From the NCBI GenBank assembly GCA_009602725.1, contig WELB01000047.1, positions 165,060 through 229,059 of the forward strand: DNA of 64,000 bases, in the 5' to 3' direction. This document shows positions 12,376-28,875 of this stretch, one piece after another; within the stretch, counting starts at the first letter, position 1; each line of letters opens with the position of its first letter. The notes under the pieces are model-generated. The model saw nothing but the letters and a program-made list of their open reading frames with translations. It was not told where the DNA came from and made no database searches. The translations under genes and the position numbers were made by a program. Source of the stretch: Spirogloea muscicola (Eukaryota; Streptophyta; Zygnematophyceae; Spirogloeales; Spirogloeaceae).

Positions 12376-12532
12376 CGAAAGCGCGGCCAGGTTGACCGGT
12401 GGCTGTGAGAGGCCAGCCCCCAAACGTATGGACAAGGTCTGAAGGAGCCGGAGAGCTAAGTGCTAAGACAGCAGCAAGGAGACTCCCAGTAACCTCTAGT
12501 CAGGAGATGCAAGTCGGAAGGTAGACCTCGTG
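12376..12532 (-). mobile_element. LINE 3' fragment, subfamily A, inside the PAP pseudogene
   Basis: Read on the minus strand it has GACTTGCATCTCCTGACTAG and GGTTACTG (the LLTRGY end), a TGCTGTCTTAGCACTTAG block, CTTCAGACCTTGTCCAT and the hairpin GGGCTGGCCTCTCACAGCC, then CCTGGCCGCGC. The tail closely matches 56520-56628. It lies between pseudogene exons 5 and 4, so in a former intron. Confidence 0.8.
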
Positions 12533-13289
12533 TAATTGTCAGTCAACTCCCGCAACAAGCACCAGCAGCTGAAATTGACGATGCTGAGAGAAGGCAATTG
12601 TGCTCACATAATAAGCCATAAGCTTCTCTGACAGGCGGCCCCAAGAGTCCCACCGCAGCCCACCCTCGCGACAAGTGTGTTGGGGCCGCTTGGAACATTA
12701 CTCCCGTTGAATTTGGCGCAAGGAGGCCCGTAATTGTCCGCATACCACAGGTCGGCAGCGAAGAGGACAACATCGGGCTCGCCAGCGATGGTTTTGTCGT
12801 AGGTCGAAGACGAGTTGGTCGTCTGGCCCACGTCAGCTGTACCACAGGTAAAGGCGACAACGCATCACTACCTTGACGCACATTAGCTCATTGCCCATGC
12901 CAAAGCAGAAAATGGCCAGTTCTCAGGAATCCAACACTGCGAGCTGGCCAGTGCAGGCGCTGACGAGTTCCATTTCTGGCATGCTTGAACAAAGTAGCCC
13001 ACAGAGAGAGTAGAGATGCAGCTGCACGATACACAATTTAAGCTCGCAGGATGGCCAGGTGGCTGCCACAAAGCAAATGCCTTACCAATGAGCCCGAGCT
13101 TCACGGGTTGGCCGGGACCAGGCGGGGTGGTGAAAGTGAAGTAGCGGGACATGGAAACGGGACCCTTCATGCGGTAGTAGAAGGTGGTCTAGTGGGGCAG
13201 GGGGCCGATGGTGGCGAAGAAAATAGCGCCCGAGGTGTACTCGCCTTCGAAGCCCTTGTAGATGGGGGAAAGCGGCTGCTGATATTAGA

Positions 13290-13402
13290 AGAGCGGCTGT
13301 GAAAGCCAGCCAGATGCATACAGGTGTTCATGACGGAGCCACAGGCTAGACGGCCAGGGCGCTCTTAGTAACCCCGTGTCAGCAGTAGGAAGAAAGTAGT
13401 GT
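13290..13402 (-). mobile_element. LINE 3' tail, subfamily D, splitting PAP pseudogene exon 3
   Basis: Minus strand: CTTCCTACTGCTGACACGGG, GTTACTAAG, then GTGGCTCCGTCATGAACACC, CATCTGGCTGG and CTTTCACAGCC. The same order occurs at 58380-58460 and 58660-58770 on the plus strand. CCATCTAC flanks the insert on both sides inside exon 3, consistent with a short target-site duplication. Confidence 0.7.
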
Positions 13403-14599
13403 AGATGGAGTATGAGTGGGGCTTCACCCTGCCATCGCCACAGCAAGCTGGCGATGAGGTATGCTGCCCAGCTACTGATCGTTCCGACGCAGATGGTTGG
13501 CGCAGCCAGAGCCCCAACGAGAAATTCCTCAGGAAGCAGCACAAGGGCCAGGTCAGGTGGGAAAGCCACCGAAAGCTGAATGAAGTTGCACCACGAGGCT
13601 GACAATCAGCCGAGAATCATTCTTTACTAACTGCGCCTGCGCTGGCTGAGTGGCAAAAGGGATACAAGGCGGCCAGAGGTCTCAGGAGGCCGGTCGTTGT
13701 ACTCATGTGACGTTGGGCGACTTGATTGACCTTGTCGGGCGGGTAGACCGTGTCGTACAACAGAGTGCCAGGCAGCGTGCCCGTGACAGGCAGGACCCAG
13801 CGGATAACGTCAAACCTTCCGGTGGGGTCGGCCGGGCTGACCAGCACTTGAGACACACGGGACGCAACGAGTGGAGTGACGAAGGGTGAGGGTGATTGCA
13901 CTGCAACATGCCACGGCATCCAAAAGCTGGGACGCCACCACCCAAAGCCACGTGGGCTTCGGATCCGCGGCCTGCGGAGGCAGCTGACCTGCTCGGGGCT
14001 GTTGGAGGTCTTGTTCTGCATGCCATAGGTGACGGGGATGTCCTCGCTGGTGTAGGGCCGGACGAAGGGCGGCTGGATGAGGAACTGGGAGGGGCTGGGC
14101 TTGGAGGTGAGCGTCGCCTGGGGGCCCCGGCGCGTAGTATTGCGCGCGGGCGCAGGCGGCCAGGGCCAGCGCCAGCGCCAGCGCCAGGGCCGGAGCTGGA
14201 GCTACGGCGGCGGGCGCCATTGTTGGGGGGGCGGAGGTGGGCGCGGCGAGTGAGCTGCTCTACAGGACTGGAGTATGCAGTGAGAAATGGAGGGCCTGAG
14301 TGAGGAGTGGCGAGTGTGGAGAGTGGCGAGCGCGAACTTTGGGCCGGCAGGTGGCGGCTGGGTGGGGGCCCCTTGCGGCCTGCAGCTGGCGCGGGAGGCG
14401 GAGCAGCTCTCCCAAGCTTTTCTGTGAGGAGGCAGTCCGGAGGGGAGAGGGTTCCAGATCGAGCCGGGCCGCTGGTCGTGAGAGGTACAGGTGAATATTC
14501 AAGAGGGGATGCGGAGACAGCGCAAGTGGGGGGGGAATCCAGCAGGGGGATACCCACGACGCCGCAGGGGCCGGGAGCCAACAGCTCGTCCCCTCTTCA

Positions 14600-15545
14600 A
14601 GGTAGTAGCTGTGAAAAGAAGGGGCTGTGAGAACGGCGCGCCCTGAGAGAAGCGGAGCTAGCAAAGCTAACCCAGAAAAGAATGGACAATGTCCGCAGGC
14701 CTCAAAGGCCACAAAAGAGTGCCCGGAAAGACAAAACTACACACCAACAATGATGCAGAGGGATACTCAGTAACCACGAGTGAGCAACAGCAAATCAGAA
14801 TAACTCGAAGCAGGAAAAGTGGCACTCCGCCGAGACCCTGAGGCTATAGCAGCTATAGCGCGGCCAGCGCGCGTGTGAACCGCGTGAGCCAAAGAGCGCT
14901 GGAACGAGACCGCCAGCCTCATACGAAAATACCTGGGCGAGGGAGCCGGCAGCATTGAAGCCTGGCAAACCCGGCAGGCGCTCGATGGCCTGCCGGGCAA
15001 GCCGCTGGAGGAGATCCAACCAGCCACTGCCGAAGGCCCCGTGAACGTCAATGGCCAGGGCCGCGAAGACATCGCCTGGAGGGTGGTAAGCGTACTTGCG
15101 CTCCTTACTCCGAGCCGCCAAAGCGACCGCGTGCCGGGCGACCGTTGCTGACTTGGCGGGTTTGGCGAAGTCGACGCAATCTGCAGTCACCACATCTGCG
15201 ATGATACGCGTACCCCCTCCGGGTGGGATGGCGACCAGGTCAGCACGGCTGGTGTGGAGCTGTCCGTCGGCGCCCCGCTGGATGGGCAAAAAGTGTCGTA
15301 ATTTCCACTGCCACCTTGTAGCCGGCCTCCATGAACACACCCTGCATGCCGTCTCGCAGGAGGTCGTGTGAACCGGTCCGCTCGGCCCCGTGCGCGCAGC
15401 GGAGCATGTGGGCAGCCAGCGTCGCAGGGTCGTCGTGGCGGGCACCGCACTCGCACAGTTGGACCCCGACGAGGCAGGGAGGAGGCCCAGGAGCCGGTGG
15501 CACGCCGTCCTGAAAACCTCGTCTGGTATTGTGAGCGCCGCGTAG
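14600..15545 (-). mobile_element. LINE fragment, subfamily C, with the best-preserved C-terminal coding region
   Basis: Minus-strand coding pieces in order: a zinc-finger-like LCECGARHDDPATLAAHML followed by RCAHGAERTGSHDLL; then a segment with KVAVEITT and RADLVAIPPGGGTRIIADVV, which resembles the nuclease-like end of some LINE polyproteins; then AIDVHGAFGSGWLDLLQRLA; and finally a frame ending YSDLLLLTRGY-stop at 14767. The 3' tail follows down to about 14600. Its hairpin (about 14655-14672) has diverged to GGGTTAGCTTTGCTAGCT. Frame changes show it is not functional. No reverse transcriptase is present, so it is 5'-truncated. Clade assignment is uncertain. Confidence 0.8.
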
Positions 15546-15589
15546 ATAGGGAGGGTTGTGGAAAGAAAGGGAAGTGCGCGCCCATAGAG

Positions 15590-15700
15590 AAGAGGGGCTG
15601 GCAAAGCCAGCCCAAAAGAAAGGGGAAGAAAGAAAGAGAGAAGGGCTCGCCCATTGAGGATAGGGGCTGGAAAAAGCCAGCCCAGAAAGGAATGTACAAA
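15590..15700 (-). repeat. Two tandem LINE 3' tails (hairpin repeats)
   Basis: The two hairpins are at 15595-15613 (GGGCTGGCAAAGCCAGCCC, a perfect 8-bp stem with a 3-base loop) and 15663-15683 (GGGGCTGGAAAAAGCCAGCC). Each is followed by AAAGGAATG-like sequence, the reverse of CATTCTTT. Both lie upstream of the C-type LINE at 14600-15545. Confidence 0.8.
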
Positions 15701-15724
15701 GGACGAGAAGGGGCCAGGGGAAGT

Positions 15725-15990
15725 ACGAAGCTGCTCAACCAGCTCTCTCGTCACGCCATTGCCCGCCGCTTCCATGGGGAGCCGGTGGACTCCCATGCAG
15801 CAGGGTCGCTAGCGCAGGTGTACCGCATGCGCTTGGCCGTCTCGCTGCAGAGGTCTATGGCCCGCGCGCTGCACCTGCGTGCAGGCAGAGCCCTCGCTGC
15901 TGCCTCTGGCTCCGGCCAGGGACCCGCTTCCAGGAACCCAGTCTCTCTGACCTGAGGCTGCTTAGCAGGGGTTACTGAGTGCTTCGTAGC
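15725..15990 (+). mobile_element. LINE C-terminal fragment, subfamily E
   Basis: Encodes SLAQVYRMRLAVSLQRSM, ALHLRAGRALAAASG and, after a frame change, SLSDLRLLSRGY-stop at about 15978. The last 80 bases nearly match 40690-40767. Same protein end as the other LINE copies. Confidence 0.8.
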
Positions 15991-16071
15991 TGCTTCGCTT
16001 CTTTTCTGTGCTTGTTGTTCTTCGAAAGAAAGGGCTTCCCCGTTGCCTTTTTCCAGAGCACTTTCTTTTCG

Positions 16072-16216
16072 GAAAGAAGTGGCTCTCCCAATGGGGGCAA
16101 GGGCTGTGAGAAGCCAGCCCGAAAAGAATTGACAAGGTTCGAAGGGGCCAAACTACGAGCTAAGCAGCGACTGCGGGGCCTGAAGAGGCTATGGCAGAAC
16201 GGGGGAAGATGGACCA
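16072..16216 (-). mobile_element. LINE 3' tail, subfamily B
   Basis: Nearly identical to 21675-21820 and to the reverse of 39800-39937. It carries the hairpin GGGCTGTGAGAAGCCAGCCC at 16101-16120. It ends at GGATGGACCAG without the coding end, so it is a very short 5'-truncated copy. Confidence 0.85.
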
Positions 16217-16489
16217 GTTCTTTTCCAACAAGGGGAAAGAGAAATCGTGAGGTCAGCGCAGTGGCCGCTGCCCAGTGGCGGCCGAGGCAACGCCGCCGGC
16301 CGGCTTACCGGCGCGCCGCCCCACGCCCGGGCGGCCGCCACTTGGGGGCAACGACGGGATCCTCACTCGGCCGAGATTCCAGGGCGGCCGCCGCCCGACC
16401 GAGGGCAGCCGTGGGCCCGCCGCGTGGCGCGTGGCCCACCTCCGTACGCCGGCGCTGGCCGGCGGAGACGCCACCACGCCGCCTGCATG

Positions 16490-16770
16490 TGTCGTTTCAT
16501 TCTCACCTTTTCTGTCGTCTATTGGGCTGGCCTCTGGGTCTCGGCGGAGCGCCTCTTTCCCTGCAGCGAGCTACTCAGACCTGATGTTGCTCACTCGTGG
16601 GTACTGAGCTTTCCTCTGCATCGTTTCTGTGTTCTGCAGTATGTTGTAGTGTAGTCCTTTCTCCGGCTCCTCTTGCTTTGGCTTTGGACATTGTCCATTC
16701 TATTTTGGGCTGGCTTTGCCAGCCCCTCTTTTCTATGGGCGCGCTCTTTCTTCTCACAGCCGCCTTACAG
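16490..16770 (+). mobile_element. LINE 3' fragment, subfamily C
   Basis: Ends SYSDLMLLTRGY-stop near 16610, then a tail with CTTTGGACATTGTCCATTCT, hairpin GGGCTGGCTTTGCCAGCCC (16707-16725, perfect 8-bp stem) and CTCTTTTCTATGGGCGCGC. Confidence 0.85.
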
Positions 16771-16879
16771 TGCCTTATTACTCCTGTCCGTTCACAGGGT
16801 CAATGAGCTCCATCCGCTATAGCCACTTGCAAAGCTGTGCGGGTTTCACGCCTTTCGGCCTTACATTGGAAAAGGCGTG

Positions 16880-17240
16880 TGTAACTAAGAGACGCAGGGC
16901 CTGTATGGCCAAGTACAAAGGCAAGCACATTGACAAATGTACATCGCCGGCTGCTAAGCTGACCCGCTCAGTAACCACGAGTCAGCACATAGAGGTCGCT
17001 AACTGATGCCCGAATACCGGACGGCAATCGACAAGGTCTTGAGCTACCAGCTAAGCCTTGACCAGCTTTCTGATGCAAGGCATGAGCCTGAGCTCGCTGC
17101 AGACAAGGTGACACTCGACGACGCAAGAGTGACAAGCAGGCTGCCGGCATGCCCATCTGAGCTGGAAGCATATCTTCACGTCGAGCAGATCCCAGACTTG
17201 CATGACTCTCCAGTAGGGTATGGAAGCGAGGACCCATGCA
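16880..17240 (-). mobile_element. LINE 3' fragment, subfamily F
   Basis: The minus frame ends SVSDLYVLTRGY-stop at 16968. The tail contains ATGTGCTTGCCTTTGTACTT and GGCCATACAGG. Related tails occur at 33985-34145, 50430-50590 and 57595-57760. Confidence 0.75.
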
Positions 17241-17249
17241 GCCGAAAGT

Positions 17250-17445
17250 GTCAATCGCGGGAGGAGGGAGGGAGGGAGCGAGAGTGGGTTGGAAGGAACA
17301 GTCAGGTGGAGGGGGAGAGGTAGCGTGGCAGGGAGGGAGGGAGGCAGGGAGAGAGAGAGGGCGAGGGAGTCAGAGGGAGAGAGGGGAGAGAGAGGAAAGA
17401 GAAAGAGGGAGGAGGAAGGCTGGTAGGAGGTGGTCACTGCGGGGG
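17250..17445 (+). repeat. GA/GGGA-rich low-complexity tract
   Basis: Purine-rich with GGGAGGGA and GAGAGA units. It separates two minus-strand LINE F pieces. Open frames across it are low-complexity artefacts. Confidence 0.9.
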
Positions 17446-17479
17446 TAGTCAGAGTAGTGTAGGAGCTTTCTCTGCTCTG

Positions 17480-17765
17480 CACCTCCCACTGCGTGACCAG
17501 CAATATGAGTCGATGCTGAACTTTTGTACGCTTCCGTCGTCAACCAATGCTCGTAGGCCTCCGCCAGGTTGTACACCCACAATGTCCAGGGTGCAACGGT
17601 GATTGCGTCCCTCAGAATCCGTGGTGATGGGCATTATATTGCTCACTTCCACAATGGCGCGGTAGCCGGCGTCGCGCAAGAAGTTCGCCAGGGCGTACCG
17701 TAGGAGTTTGTGAACGCCCACCACTCCCACCACGCCCGGCCTTAAATGGAAAGAGCTGTTTCTCC
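17480..17765 (-). mobile_element. LINE nuclease-like domain fragment
   Basis: The minus frame reads HKLLRYALANFLRDAGYRAI, VEVSNIMPITTD, then CTLDIVGVQPGGGLRALVDD. This is a diverged relative of HDLLRDGMQGVFMEAGYKVA and RADLVAIPPGGG in the C-type LINE at 15200-15400. It is likely the upstream part of the F-type copy at 16880-17240. Confidence 0.65.
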
Positions 17766-18029
17766 TTTCGGCCCCTTTGAACGGCCTCTCCTCTCTCTTT
17801 TGAACCTCCTCCACTCTTTTGAACCTCCTCCATTATTCTTTACTCTCTGAATCTCTGGAAGAGCTCACCTGTTCCAGAAGGCCGTGATCACTGGATAGGA
17901 CAAAAAAGGTCTTCCCAAAGGGCTAAATAGCTGTCAAAAGAAGCAGCTCTTCTGAAGTGGGCGATGCAAGGATGAGAAGACAGCTGGGTTGCCCTCGTAG
18001 CTGTCCGGAGCCAGCCGGGCGGGACCAAG

Positions 18030-18400
18030 CGAGAGCTGGGTGAGTGGTGCCGGTCCACTTAGAGCACCCTTTCGTAGTAGCAAGAAGTAGCCACTTGCGT
18101 AGCTGCGTGACTCGCCCTAGTCACGCCCGAAAGGGCGTGGCCCACGCCTTGCACCTGCGTGCTGCCCGTGTTCTCGCTGCAGCCTCTGGCTTTCGTCAAG
18201 GGGACTGCTTAAGCGCTGTTTGTTAACGGCGGCTAGTCTTCCTCACTTGCAGCTGCTAAGTGGAGGTTACCAAGTGATCATCCTACATAATACTTACTCG
18301 TGTGTCTTTCAGGAGTTTTCGGCCCACCTCAGACCTTGTCATTTCTGTTATTGGGCTGGCTTTTCACAGCCCTCGCCCCCTTTGGATGAGCTTACATCTT
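18030..18400 (+). mobile_element. LINE C-terminal remnant with B-like tail
   Basis: ALHLRAARVLAAASGFRQGD is readable at about 18145-18205, followed by degraded end sequence, CAGACCTTGTCATT and the hairpin GGGCTGGCTTTTCACAGCCC at 18353-18372. Degenerate tails also lie at about 18430-18450 and 18505-18535. Confidence 0.7.
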
Positions 18401-18599
18401 GCGGGCGAGTCACTGTGATCTTTCTTTTTCTGGGCTTGCATGCACAGCCACCGCCCTTTACTTGAAGAGTCCCTTACGGGCCCCTTCAGACCGTGTCCAA
18501 TGCTCTTGAGCTGGCCTTTCACAGGCATCGCCTCCTGTCAGAAACCACCGTTTCCGTGGTGGCCAAGTCTCCGTGGAGGGACGAGGGAGAAGCCCTTCG

Positions 18600-20640
18600 A
18601 GAAGGAGTATTTCAAAATTTAGCAGCAGAGAAAGGTCGCCCCGCCGAAATACAAAGGTAGCCGCCCAGGCAAGACCAGCGTGCACACGCAAGGTGGAGCC
18701 TGAAGCTGCTGGATAGTAGCATGTGGTATACCAGAGCCATTCGGACATCGCTCCTCACCTTCCTGCCCCTGTCGCCAGGGTCATTGCGCAAGCGGCGGAG
18801 GAGACCAAGCCACCAAGCTCCAAACGTCTCGTGGACCAAAGTTAGTAACAACGAAGATATACCTGAAATAATACCGGGATGCTTATCATTCTTATGAGAA
18901 TTAGTCGCACTCGTCTTGCTGGGGGCAAGACGGAGCAATGTATTGTTGGTCATACCAGAGAAGATATTTGCGGATAGTCAGCCCGTCAACTCGTTTGTTG
19001 CACGACATGACTATACACGCATCTCTACATGTGCAAGTGTCCGTCTTGAAGCAATAGAACCTACGAAGTTTGAGCTTCCAAGGTGTCTTTCAGCGCTTGG
19101 AGGTCAGGCTTCTGAAATACAAGGAGTGCGGTTGGAGAGTCAGTCGATCGGACATGATGGCCTTAATGACGTCGTAAAGTTGATGGATTGCGGATGGCCA
19201 GCCCGGAAGGGTTTCACGGTATTTAGGGCACAACGGTGCCAGAAGTGAAGGGAAGGCTACCCAATAAGTAGCACGTGAGCACCTCTTGTCATGCCAGCTG
19301 GTATCAGTCGCCATGACTGATTGCACCGAGGACCGTCAAGATGGTTGACCTCATAGTCCACCTGACGATGTTAGGCATTGAGTAGAGAGATACATCAGAT
19401 TTGCAGCTCGAGGCTGTCCAATGTTATGTTCACGTATTCATCAAGAAGAGTGAGAATGAGGAACACTCACGCCAATTTACTCAAACACCGATGCAGATAT
19501 GGAAGAATCAGGACCCCAGAGCCCTTAAATCGAGATATCACCACCAGAGCCTAAATAAAGGGTCACGGAGAATGAAACATCACAAGGAGCAATCCCCAAT
19601 CCTTGGTCACCATGTTGGTCAGGTTGATTCTTATGAGCTTCCAGGAACGACATAATAGACGACACACTGCACAGATGGCCTATGCCCATCAGTAGTCGAA
19701 GGTTGTGTCAAGTTGAAACAAACAGAAACTTGCGTGGAAAGTGCAACGTAACAGCCGATGTGCCCTCTGCGGTGGTGCAGACAAGGGCATACACGGCCTG
19801 CGGGAACACACAGAGGCTCACACAGACGTCAAGTCGGCGAGCTGCGCTCACATGAGCACAACTTGCTCACCAGAGATTCCACTGCTTGGCGTTTTCGTTT
19901 GATATGGTCGAGTTACTAGAGAGCTACTTACCCATCTTTGCTGGTTGGCAGAGAAAGTGGGAAAGGCATGGATATGCGCTGGAGCTTTCAGACCCCCGTC
20001 CACAGTGTACACCTTCGCACCTGGACATAGGCAACTCATCACCCCGGTCCTTTTGGATTCTGCACAAGCAGTTTGCCGCTTGTGTGAAAGTGATACGTCC
20101 AAAGTTGCAGACAAGATGACTGATAATGCGTGGGGTCTGTATGTGGTGTCAGCCGCCCAGAGGACACAGACGATGCAAGATGCTGATCTAAAATAGATCA
20201 CGTCGTTGATTACAAGCATGTGATCCTGGAAGCAGCATCCAACCACCCTTGCCTCAGCTCAGTGGAAGATCAACTCGACTTCATTTGTTTCAGCGGTGCC
20301 TTGCAGTATAAGCAGAAAGGGCCGATACGCTAATAAAGTTGACTACATTGCAGGTCGCTTATTAACTAGCTTGCTCAAGGTCCTCAGGATCTGCAGGTAG
20401 GTACAATTGTGGTACATTTATTCCACTTGGACAAGGAGTTGGACTCGATGTCTTGGACTCGATGTCATATACTCAACACCATGTGCCAATGTGCTAGCAG
20501 TGCCGGCAAAGGTGGCAGCTAGAGGTGCCCAACTATTCATACTACCAAAACTGCCAATTGCCTCCATGAAGACGATTAGCCCTAAAACCCTAAACCTCGT
20601 TATGAGATGCTAAGTTCCAACTTGCTGTTGCTGTCCAAGG
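18600..20640. other. Spacer with no recognised gene
   Basis: A few open frames up to about 130 codons occur, but none has recognisable domains. A short telomere-like CCCTAAAACCCTAAACC stretch lies at 20579-20595. Confidence 0.5.
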
Positions 20641-20874
20641 GTTACTGACCATGTGGCTTCTCACAGCCCTCGCACTCGAAAGACACTCAATTCCTCGCCC
20701 CCTTAACATGAGCTACTTGTTCTTCCTTGAGGGGGGTTGGGTAAGCAGCTGAATAGATATAAGGTTGAGTGCCCCGAATTTGCAGCTGTGCCCTGAGTGC
20801 CCAGATCTGACCCCAGAGGCCTAGAACCCGATTCAACCCTCGAGACTTCAACAGAAGCAACAGCTCATCCAATG

Positions 20875-20925
20875 GAAGGCAATGGCTGTAAAAGGCCAGC
20901 CCAAAGGAATGTACAAGAAGGTCGA
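20875..20925 (-). repeat. LINE 3' tail hairpin repeat
   Basis: GGCAATGGCTGTAAAAGGCC, then AGCCCAAAGGAATGTACAAG: tail core on the minus strand with a GGCTG/CAGCC stem. Confidence 0.75.
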
Positions 20926-21049
20926 TTCTTCTCCAGGTTCCGTTAGGGCCACGCCTTTCCGCCCTCTACTTATTCTGATATGCACTTACTGACTCGAGCT
21001 TATTGAGCTCCTCTTGCTTACGTTTCAGAGACTAGTATCTCTCCTTCCG

Positions 21050-21245
21050 GCCCTTTTAGAGCTACTCTGACTTGATGTTGCTCACTCGCGGGTACTGAAC
21101 TTTCATCTGCATCGTCTCGTGATTTGTAGTGTAGTCCTTTTTCGGCACCTGGTTTCTTTGGCTTTGGACATTGTCCATTCTTCTTGAGAAGGCTTTGCCA
21201 GCCCCTCATCTCTATAGGCTAGCACTTTCTTTCAGACCTTGTACA
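21050..21245 (+). mobile_element. LINE 3' fragment, subfamily C
   Basis: Contains GATGTTGCTCACTCGCGGGT, a TACTGA end, a GTAGTGTAGTCCTTTTTCGG block, GACATTGTCCATTCTTCTTG and a degenerate hairpin end GGCTTTGCCAGCCCC. Closely related to 58775-58945. Confidence 0.75.
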
Positions 21246-21429
21246 TTCCTTTGGGCCACTGCCTCAAGTTGGAAGAGCTGTTGTTGTGGGCTGGCCTCTC
21301 ACAGGCACTGCCATTAGTTGGAAGAGCTGTTTCTTTTCAGTAGAAAGAAGACGCTTCCAGAGGGCGATGGCTTTTGGCTGGTGTTGGCCAGCTCAGAAAT
21401 GGAATGGACTAAGTGTGAAGGGGCCAGCG

Positions 21430-21955
21430 AACGCTGAAGCACACTGCGGCTCAAGCGGCCATGGGTGCTCAATACCAGCCTGGCTTCCATCTCGCCGGGT
21501 CCCTAGCCCAAGTTTTCCGGATGCGCCTGGCCGTCTCTTTGCAGCGGTCCCTAGCTTTTTCGGTCCACTTGCGCGCAGGCCGCGCTCTGGCGGCGGCCTC
21601 CGGCTGCCGTCAGGGCGACGTCTTTTCGCCTGCTAGCTATTCAGATTTGCATCTACTGACGAGAGGTTACTGAAGAAGTGGCTCTCCCAATGGGGGCAAG
21701 GGCTGTGAGAAGCCAGCCCGAAAAGAATTGACAAGGTTCGAAGGGGCCAAACTACGAGCTAAGCAGCGACTGCGGGGCCTGAAGAGGCTATGGCAGAACG
21801 GGGGAGGATGGACCACTCAGTAGTTACGAGTCTACTGACGAGAGGTCACTGAGAGTTCGCTTACTGCTGTCTCAGTCCTTAGCACTCCGACTCCTTCAGA
21901 CCTTGTCCATTCTTTTGGGCTGGCCTCTCCCAGCCCTTGCTACACAGTTGCGATG
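21430..21955 (+). mobile_element. LINE 3' fragment, subfamily A, interrupted by a B tail
   Basis: Coding end SLAQVFRMRLAVSLQRSLAF to [11 protein letters not shown]-stop (near 21672). It is interrupted by an inverted B-type tail (21675-21836), then resumes with a duplicated coding end and its own 3' tail CCTTCAGACCTTGTCCATTC and hairpin (21917-21936). A further LINE coding piece (RRVDLVASTTGGGGRIIADV) follows from about 21960 and runs into the assembly gap. Confidence 0.85.
21675..21836 (-). mobile_element. Inserted LINE 3' tail, subfamily B, with target-site duplication
   Basis: About 160 bases reading on the minus strand from ACTCGTAACTACTGAG (the LLTRNY-stop end) through the B tail and hairpin to CCACTTCTT. 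It is flanked on both sides by CTACTGACGAGAGGTYACTG (about 21 bp, one difference), the hallmark of target-primed retrotransposition. Confidence 0.85.
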
Positions 21956-22175
21956 GAGAATACTTCTGTCATGCCCATCCTCCAGAGGGCCGACGGACTC
22001 CACACGCGCCGCGTCGACTTGGTGGCGTCCACGACGGGCGGTGGCGGGCGCATCATTGCCGATGTGGTCACCACTGATGTGGTCGACCGCTCCAACCCGG
22101 GGCTTTCTGCCTCGCGGGCTGGCCACGCTGCGGCAAAGGCCGCTCGCAGCAAGGCGGCCAAACACGCCGACCACC

Positions 22176-22884
22176 NNNNNNNNNNNNNNNNNNNNNNNNN
22201 NNNNNNNNNNNNNNNNNNNNNNNNNNNNNNNNNNNNNNNNNNNNNNNNNNNNNNNNNNNNNNNNNNNNNNNNNNNNNNNNNNNNNNNNNNNNNNNNNNNN
22301 NNNNNNNNNNNNNNNNNNNNNNNNNNNNNNNNNNNNNNNNNNNNNNNNNNNNNNNNNNNNNNNNNNNNNNNNNNNNNNNNNNNNNNNNNNNNNNNNNNNN
22401 NNNNNNNNNNNNNNNNNNNNNNNNNNNNNNNNNNNNNNNNNNNNNNNNNNNNNNNNNNNNNNNNNNNNNNNNNNNNNNNNNNNNNNNNNNNNNNNNNNNN
22501 NNNNNNNNNNNNNNNNNNNNNNNNNNNNNNNNNNNNNNNNNNNNNNNNNNNNNNNNNNNNNNNNNNNNNNNNNNNNNNNNNNNNNNNNNNNNNNNNNNNN
22601 NNNNNNNNNNNNNNNNNNNNNNNNNNNNNNNNNNNNNNNNNNNNNNNNNNNNNNNNNNNNNNNNNNNNNNNNNNNNNNNNNNNNNNNNNNNNNNNNNNNN
22701 NNNNNNNNNNNNNNNNNNNNNNNNNNNNNNNNNNNNNNNNNNNNNNNNNNNNNNNNNNNNNNNNNNNNNNNNNNNNNNNNNNNNNNNNNNNNNNNNNNNN
22801 NNNNNNNNNNNNNNNNNNNNNNNNNNNNNNNNNNNNNNNNNNNNNNNNNNNNNNNNNNNNNNNNNNNNNNNNNNNNNNNNNNNN
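22176..22884. other. Assembly gap (N run)
   Basis: 709 unknown bases. Long frames spanning it are artefacts. The 5' end of F2KP lies in or beyond the gap. Confidence 0.99.

Positions 22885-28875
<5,991 letters not shown>

Larger units (their letters stand above)
11274..14220 (-). pseudogene. Decayed purple acid phosphatase copy
   Basis: Most exons of the intact PAP at 41791-44880 can be recognised on the minus strand: signal peptide and exon 2 (about 13985-14220), exon 3 in two parts (about 13735-13860 and 13085-13290), exon 4 (about 12600-12845, AADLWYADNYG), exon 5 (about 12180-12310, AGNHELETV), exon 6 (about 11910-12008), exon 7 (about 11665-11790, FLHNPWYNTDVSHY) and exon 8 (11274 to about 11475, VAGHVHAYERT). 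Defects include a two-base loss near 14130, a TAG replacing a lysine codon at 13189-13191, a one-base insertion near 11440, a LINE tail splitting exon 3, and absence of exons 9 and 10. Intron 1 of the intact gene is missing exactly (ARAQ runs straight into YYAPGPPG), while later introns remain. The metal-site motifs are still readable, so decay is fairly recent or patchy. Confidence 0.85.

Noticed and set aside
17051-17503. Leu/Ser/Pro-rich frame over the GA-rich tract
   Set aside because: Low-complexity translation of a purine-rich repeat.
18916-19248. 110-codon plus-strand frame
   Set aside because: Composition looks ordinary but no recognisable domain or exon partner was found.
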